From Flaccisagitta enflata (taxonomy: Eukaryota; Chaetognatha; Sagittoidea; Aphragmophora): 64,000 nt of DNA. A model generated the notes under the pieces. The model saw only the letters and a list, made by a program, of their open reading frames with translations, had not been told where the DNA came from and searched no databases. The stretch spans positions 42,098,001 through 42,162,000 of the forward strand of contig OZ231128.1 of assembly GCA_965153355.1 (NCBI GenBank), read 5' to 3'. Position numbers and translations under genes: made by a program. Positions 59,353 to 64,000 of the stretch are shown here, piece after piece; position 1 is the first letter of the stretch, and each line of letters starts with the position of its first letter.

Positions 59353-61119
59353 AAAAATAATGTCTCACCTTTATGGCTAATTAGTGACCAAACAACTGTA
59401 AAAAACACATTGAAATCAATAACCATTAAAAAGAGCAAGAAAAAATCTTATAAAGGCCACCAAGCAGAGCTCAGTGGCTCGATTCGTTTAGATTTTAGAG
59501 CTAAAAGAGTAAAAACGTTCATGTCCATAAAGAGCAGAAAATATGCAAAAAATGAGGAGAGGAATATTGACCTGTTCATTTTCACTTTTTCTAGGCTTAT
59601 CATTATAAAATCATATGAAAATTGGTGACCATTGGAAAGAGCTTTGAAAGATCTGTCAAATACCGCCAAGTAGATTTTTCTAGTACAAACTATTTGAATG
59701 TTATTTTAAAATGAATATAGATAGGTAAGAAAGTGATTAAAGAAAAAACTGCTGGAAAGTTTGAAGAACTGAATCTACAAAATTGTATATGAATCCTTCA
59801 TCTATGTCCTCCCAATTGAATACAAAGGGTATATGGTACCATAAGAGCCTATACTAAATATTTATGCAGAAATATATAAATTTTTATGATGAATAACAAC
59901 AATAAACAACAATTTGGTTTTTCTGAGACAATATTTTTGGGCAAGATGGTACTTGTGTCATGCTTTCTCGCGTCTGCATCAGTTGCCCATGTCTTTACCT
60001 TTTCAACAACCCTCGATGTTTCTACAAGGTTTAATATTCGTTGGTCTTTCCGTCGATTAACCAAGCAGTTGTGTGTACCATGATAAACTCCGATCCTTAC
60101 TCTTTGCTACCTTTTCCATGGTACTGTTGTGTTGTGTTGTGTACAACAATTTATGTTACCGGTGATTGCCAATTGCCTTGCTTCTGTCTCCTCTTTGCAA
60201 CTTGGTGAAACTCCGCTAATTAGCAAGTTTTTTTTTCTTTTCACGCTATGGCATACAAGCAGGGCAGGGACGGCAATACTCAGAAATCAGTGTTTCAGCC
60301 GTTTTCGAGTCATCCAAAATTTCGCGTTCCCGACGTTCGTAGGGACACAGGCTCTTTAAGAGTCACTTAATCAACGACTGAAACCAAAAAAGAAGAAACA
60401 ACAACAACAACAACATATTCCACTACTACACCCCAACGACATTTACCACAACAACGACTACTGTATTACCGATATTCATCGCCCCCCCCCTTCTTTAATG
60501 AAGCAGAAAAGAAAACACCTAAATTTTGCACATAGTACAACATTATTATGTTGGTAACAATCTTTTTTTTTAACAATTCTGAAGAAATAGCACAATCATG
60601 TCATTACATGAAAATTTATTATTTTTCTTAGATTTCCTTGATTTCGACATTTTTAAATCTAAAAAAAATTTAGTTGAGAGACAAACTACCAGAATAATCT
60701 CTGACCAAGAAGCGCCCAGAAACACCCGCAGTATCAGGAAATGCGATAAATAGACAATACATGTACTTCGAAAAGCGATGTTTAGATAAAATTCAGTCAC
60801 GCTCACCACACCTGTATTTGTGAAATGATGGTATCCACTTATATCCACTAATATCGTCGCTTTCACCGTCAGATCGTCGCCGTCACCATCATCACCATTA
60901 ATTCCGCCGTCATCACCTTCTTATCGTCGTCGTCACCGTCACTATCGTCGAATCCGCTGCTGTCATCTTCGTCGGCGTTCTCGCCTCTCTGTGCCTTGTT
61001 CCGTCGATCCATCTGTCTGTCCCTCAATGTTTGTTACACCTAAAAAAAAAAGTTCTCTGCGCTTTTCAAATAAAACACGAATGAGCATGTTTCGAGGCAC
61101 TACAGAGAAGTGCTAAATA
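59353..61119. other. No gene seen
   Basis: AT-rich DNA. (ACA)n-like words near 60398, a C run near 60482, and a degenerate CGTCGTCACCGTCA trinucleotide tract at 60850-60985. No frame has recognisable motifs. Confidence 0.4.
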
Positions 61120-62218
61120 CAAGGTGTGAACCCCCTAAAAACTGTAGCACCCCCACCTACAGCTCAAACAAATTATGTTACAGAGACTTTAGGGGTAAAA
61201 AAAAATGTTTGTATTAATACAAGTGGTGCCACCAGAGGGATTTTAAAATTTTGATCTCTAACTCAAAATATAACTAATAAATATGTTAAAATAAGTTATT
61301 TTTAAATATTCACAAAATTTAAGTTTTTGTGCTTTAACTTCAAGCTAGAATGGAAATTCTAAAATCGCTCTGGTGGCGCCACTTGTACAGGCCTTTTTTT
61401 AGAGCGAGCCCGCGAGCCCGTGGCTCTCTATTTTGCTGTCGGGCTCTTATGTTTTGCTGGCCCTGAGCCTGGTTGGCTCTCTCATATTTGACGCCATGTT
61501 TTGAACTCAAATAGATTAGATGATTCTTATAGAGATAAGAGAGACTAAAATGAATTTCATCCACAGTCAACTCGGCAAATGTAAATTGATCAACAAGTAA
61601 AGCTTTTTTTTTTTTTGTGTAAATGCGTCTACTAGATGGTATATAAAGTTAGCATGTGATGATTTTTGCTCTCTTTAAAACCATGAGATCAGAAAGGTGA
61701 AAAATTATTATTATTAGATGGGAGTGTCAGGAGGCCCACACATTTTAAAAGAATTAAGTGAAATGTTCGGTTTTTTTTTCAAGTTGTGTGCAAGCGACTC
61801 TACAACCCGCTATGTTGGGTGGCCTGTTCATCCGTAGGCCTGTACGTCCATTGGTCCGTCCATTAATTAGTCTATTTTTTTGGTCGGTGACATTTTTTTT
61901 TTGCTTTAACAAGTGATACAAATGTCACTACTCCTGCCCAAATGTTGTTTTAGCCAATTTCATCACTACCCCTGCCCACCCGCACACAACTCGGGTAGCC
62001 TTTTATCCAGCATTGTTTTTTTGGGGGGCTCGCTGTTTTTCCGTCGGGCTCTGTAAAATTTTGAGTAGAGAGCCCGGTTGGCTCTGCCAAAAAAAAATCA
62101 CTAAAAAAAGGCCTGCACTAGTATAGTCCTAAGCTATGACTTAAAACCTTTCATAAACTTTTTATTGCTGTAGTTTGATCTGTAAGGGGGGTGCTACAGT
62201 TTTAGGGGGTTCACATCT
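61120..62218. mobile_element. TIR element containing nested insertions
   Basis: The left end reads GGTGTGAACCCCCTAAAAAC and TGTAGCACCCCC; the right carries the complementary GGGGGTGCTACAGTTTTAGG and GGGTTCACAT. TA dinucleotides lie at 61118-61119 and 62219-62220, but the last few bases of the ends differ. Inside is a second inverted pair (CAGGCCTTTTTTTAGAGCGA and AAAAAAAGGCCTGCACTAGT) with GAGCCCG/CGGGCTC words, and a HINE-like element. Confidence 0.65.
61779..62019 (-). mobile_element. HINE-like element, subfamily A, diverged
   Basis: TTTCAAGTTGTGTGCAAGCGACT, ACAACCCGCTATGTTGG, a degraded GTCCATTGGTCCGTCC run, CCGCACACAACTCGGGTAGC and TTTATCCAGCATTG. Both hairpin and 5' motif carry the parallel change to GTTGTGTGC. 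Confidence 0.75.
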
Positions 62219-62323
62219 TATATTTCTCCTTCCTCTGTACTTTGAAAGTCCATTGAAAGTCCATTGAAATTGGATACATGCCAAGAGAAAGTCAGAACGC
62301 ATCGTCGCCCGATCGAGCTTGTG

Positions 62324-62560
62324 TTTAGTTGCGGACACGCAACTCTAAAAAATATTTTGTCCGTCCACCGGTCTTTCCATCCGTCGGTCCCTCAGTCAGT
62401 CTGTTCGTTGGTCCAGGGTTATCAAGTTGAAAAAACAAGCGTTTTAGATACTTTCTAGATTGCATGTTTTGTGTGTGGTATGGGGGTTGGGTCGTGGGTG
62501 GAGGTTGGATGCCCCTGCCCACACGTCCGCAACCATATTGTGACCCCGCGTCACTTGTTC
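62324..62560 (-). mobile_element. HINE-like element, subfamily I
   Basis: TTTAGTTGCGGACACGCAACT hairpin, a GTCCGTCCACCGGTC run, GGTTGGATGCCCCTGCCCAC, ACGTCCGCAACC and ATTGTGACCCCGCGTCAC. Pairs with 28786-28980 to define the subfamily. Confidence 0.78.
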
Positions 62561-62619
62561 TCCACTTTGTCGCCGCCGCTCTCGTCTTTTCTCAATTAGG
62601 GAAGCCTCCGGGATTAACG

Positions 62620-62621
<2 letters not shown>

Positions 62622-62668
<47 letters not shown>
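62622..62668. repeat. (CT)n microsatellite
   Basis: About 22 units. Confidence 0.97.
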
Positions 62669-62671
<3 letters not shown>

Positions 62672-62748
62672 GTTGACGTTGGCAGTTGCTTTCTTCCTAT
62701 ATTGATCAAGGATGGAAAAATCAACGTTTTTGCGGTGATGGCTGCATA

Positions 62749-62749
<1 letters not shown>

Positions 62750-62840
<91 letters not shown>
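62750..62840. repeat. (TTG)n microsatellite
   Basis: About 30 trinucleotide units. Confidence 0.98.
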
Positions 62841-63038
62841 TTATTAATCACGTCACTGCACAACACTCTTCCACCATGTTCTTAGGATCTTTCTTTAGAA
62901 CTAATGCTGAAATTGAAATACATGCATGAAATCCAGAAGGTAGTAATTTTATTACAACTCGTCTTTCTCAAGAAGTACTTCCTCGATTCTCATTCTCATT
63001 CCTCGATTCTCATTCTCATTCTCAAATTGTCTTACGTA

Positions 63039-63810
63039 CACTCTTTTTTTTTTATAAGCACCTCGTTTATAAGCACGCCCAGCCTCAGATATTGGGAAAA
63101 TTTAAGCACATTGCTAAGCACGCCCCAGGCTGAGATTTTCCATTCGGAAAAAATTATTGATGATTTTCCAAAAATATGCCAATTCTTATACATTTTTGGT
63201 TGGAATTTCACAAAAACAAATAGAAACTTTGATAGAATTTGAAATCATCTATAATATCAGTCTGTCAGTACATTCAAGATTTTGATAGATACTGATAGAT
63301 AGATACTGATAGAAATGATTAAATTTCTAATGATATTTATGAATATCATTGCTAGATACTATTGTCAATAAGAATTTATTGCTGTAAAAAGCACCACCCT
63401 AAAAAGAAAAAATAAATCATGATACTAAATAACATAAAAAATCTAAAAAAATCTATATCAGGTCATGGAACTAATCTCATCCCATGGTTTATATGAAAGT
63501 AGGACAACGCCAGTGAAAGATACTGTATATTTTTTTATAAAAAAATACATTCATTACTGTGTTTTATATTATACTTTATTCTATACTACACAATACTCTA
63601 TGCTTTACTGTTTTCTATACCCTACAGTGTACTTTGTTCTATACCGTTTTTGTTCTATACTGGGTACTTTGTTCTATACTTAGTAGGATAATAACTTACC
63701 GATAAATGATAAGCACGCACTTAAGCACATTTCAGCCTCGAAAATGAGATTTTGCTAAGCACACTCAGCCTCAGCCAAAAAAAGAGCGTGCTTATAAAAA
63801 AAAAAAAGTG
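63039..63810. mobile_element. TA-flanked TIR element
   Basis: 772 bp with TA at 63037-63038 and 63811-63812. Ends CACTCTTTTTTTTTTATAAG and, reversed, CACTTTTTTTTTTTTATAAG. AAGCACGCCCAGCCTCAG-like words recur in both arms (AAGCACACTCAGCCTCAGCC at the right). The interior is AT-rich with a TTTGTTCTATACTGGGTAC repeat near 63630. TA targets suggest Tc1/mariner-type mobilisation; no transposase. Confidence 0.78.
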
Positions 63811-64000
63811 TATTAGTAGTAAGGGGATGCTTAATAATAGATAGTTACTTTTTAGGTAAATTTTGTTAAATTTTGCTTAATTAAGCACTTATCAAAATAT
63901 ATGTTTAATGAAATATTATCAAGGTTCATTTTTTGAATATATTAGACAATGATTATTAAACGGAAACTGGGTATGAAAAATCGTTTGCTGCTGCTAACTT

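Overview
The window looks like a repeat-dominated stretch of a metazoan nuclear genome. It has no operons, no bacterial-type gene packing and no rRNA or tRNA gene that I can support. It is full of very long (CT)n/(GA)n, (GT)n/(CA)n and (TTG)n microsatellites, short non-autonomous transposons, fold-back elements and dispersed minisatellites. The abundance of short elements carrying (GTCY)n arrays resembles the pearl/HINE repeats known from molluscs and arthropods. I would guess a marine invertebrate, perhaps a lophotrochozoan such as a mollusc, but that is inference. I found no host protein-coding gene with confidence. Almost all longer open frames are translations of microsatellites.

The only substantial intact gene is a 955-codon Gag-like frame (43841-46708). 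It sits inside a complete, very young LTR retrotransposon (39764-51322). The two LTRs are each 577 bp and, by my reading, differ at two bases. Their ends are TGTCAA...TTGACA, a purine-rich tract (PPT) precedes the 3' LTR, and the element is inserted in a (CT)n microsatellite. No protease, reverse transcriptase, RNase H or integrase frame exists in its 11.6 kb. Instead there is a ~3.5 kb leader, with a 60-bp tandem repeat and A-rich low-complexity DNA, and a ~4 kb 3' tail. The tail contains six spaced copies of a PPT-like ACGGYGGGGGC motif and a long AACAATGTT-rich stretch. It looks like a gag-only, BEL/Pao-like non-autonomous element that depends on enzymes supplied in trans.

The second theme is a flood of at least 30 short Helentron-like (HINE-like) elements. 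They read 5'-AACAAGGCC...(GACC/GACG)n...hairpin-CTAAAA-3'. Subfamilies differ in the hairpin sequence (GTCGCGTGC, GATGCGTCC, GTTGCGGAC, GGTGCG), and in each one the 5' subterminal motif changes to match its own 3' hairpin arm.

The rest of the layout is as follows. 0.8-4.7 kb is a large inverted repeat with an inserted CCGAAG-rich TIR element. 5.5-6.0 and 29.3-31.3 kb hold CAGTAGATGTCGTC-type TA-inserting fold-back MITEs. 10.7 kb has a pogo-like MITE. 11.9-12.5 kb has a fold-back element with an 8-bp target duplication. 12.8-13.7 and 17.1-18.0 kb have palindromic minisatellites bounded by GC hairpins. 20.1-20.9 kb has a TTA-flanked TIR element. 31.1-37.2 kb is a tandem duplication of ~3 kb, each copy carrying a dead Tc1/mariner fragment. 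39.8-51.3 kb is the LTR element. 51.4-64 kb holds more HINE-like copies, fold-backs and a 772-bp TA-flanked TIR element.
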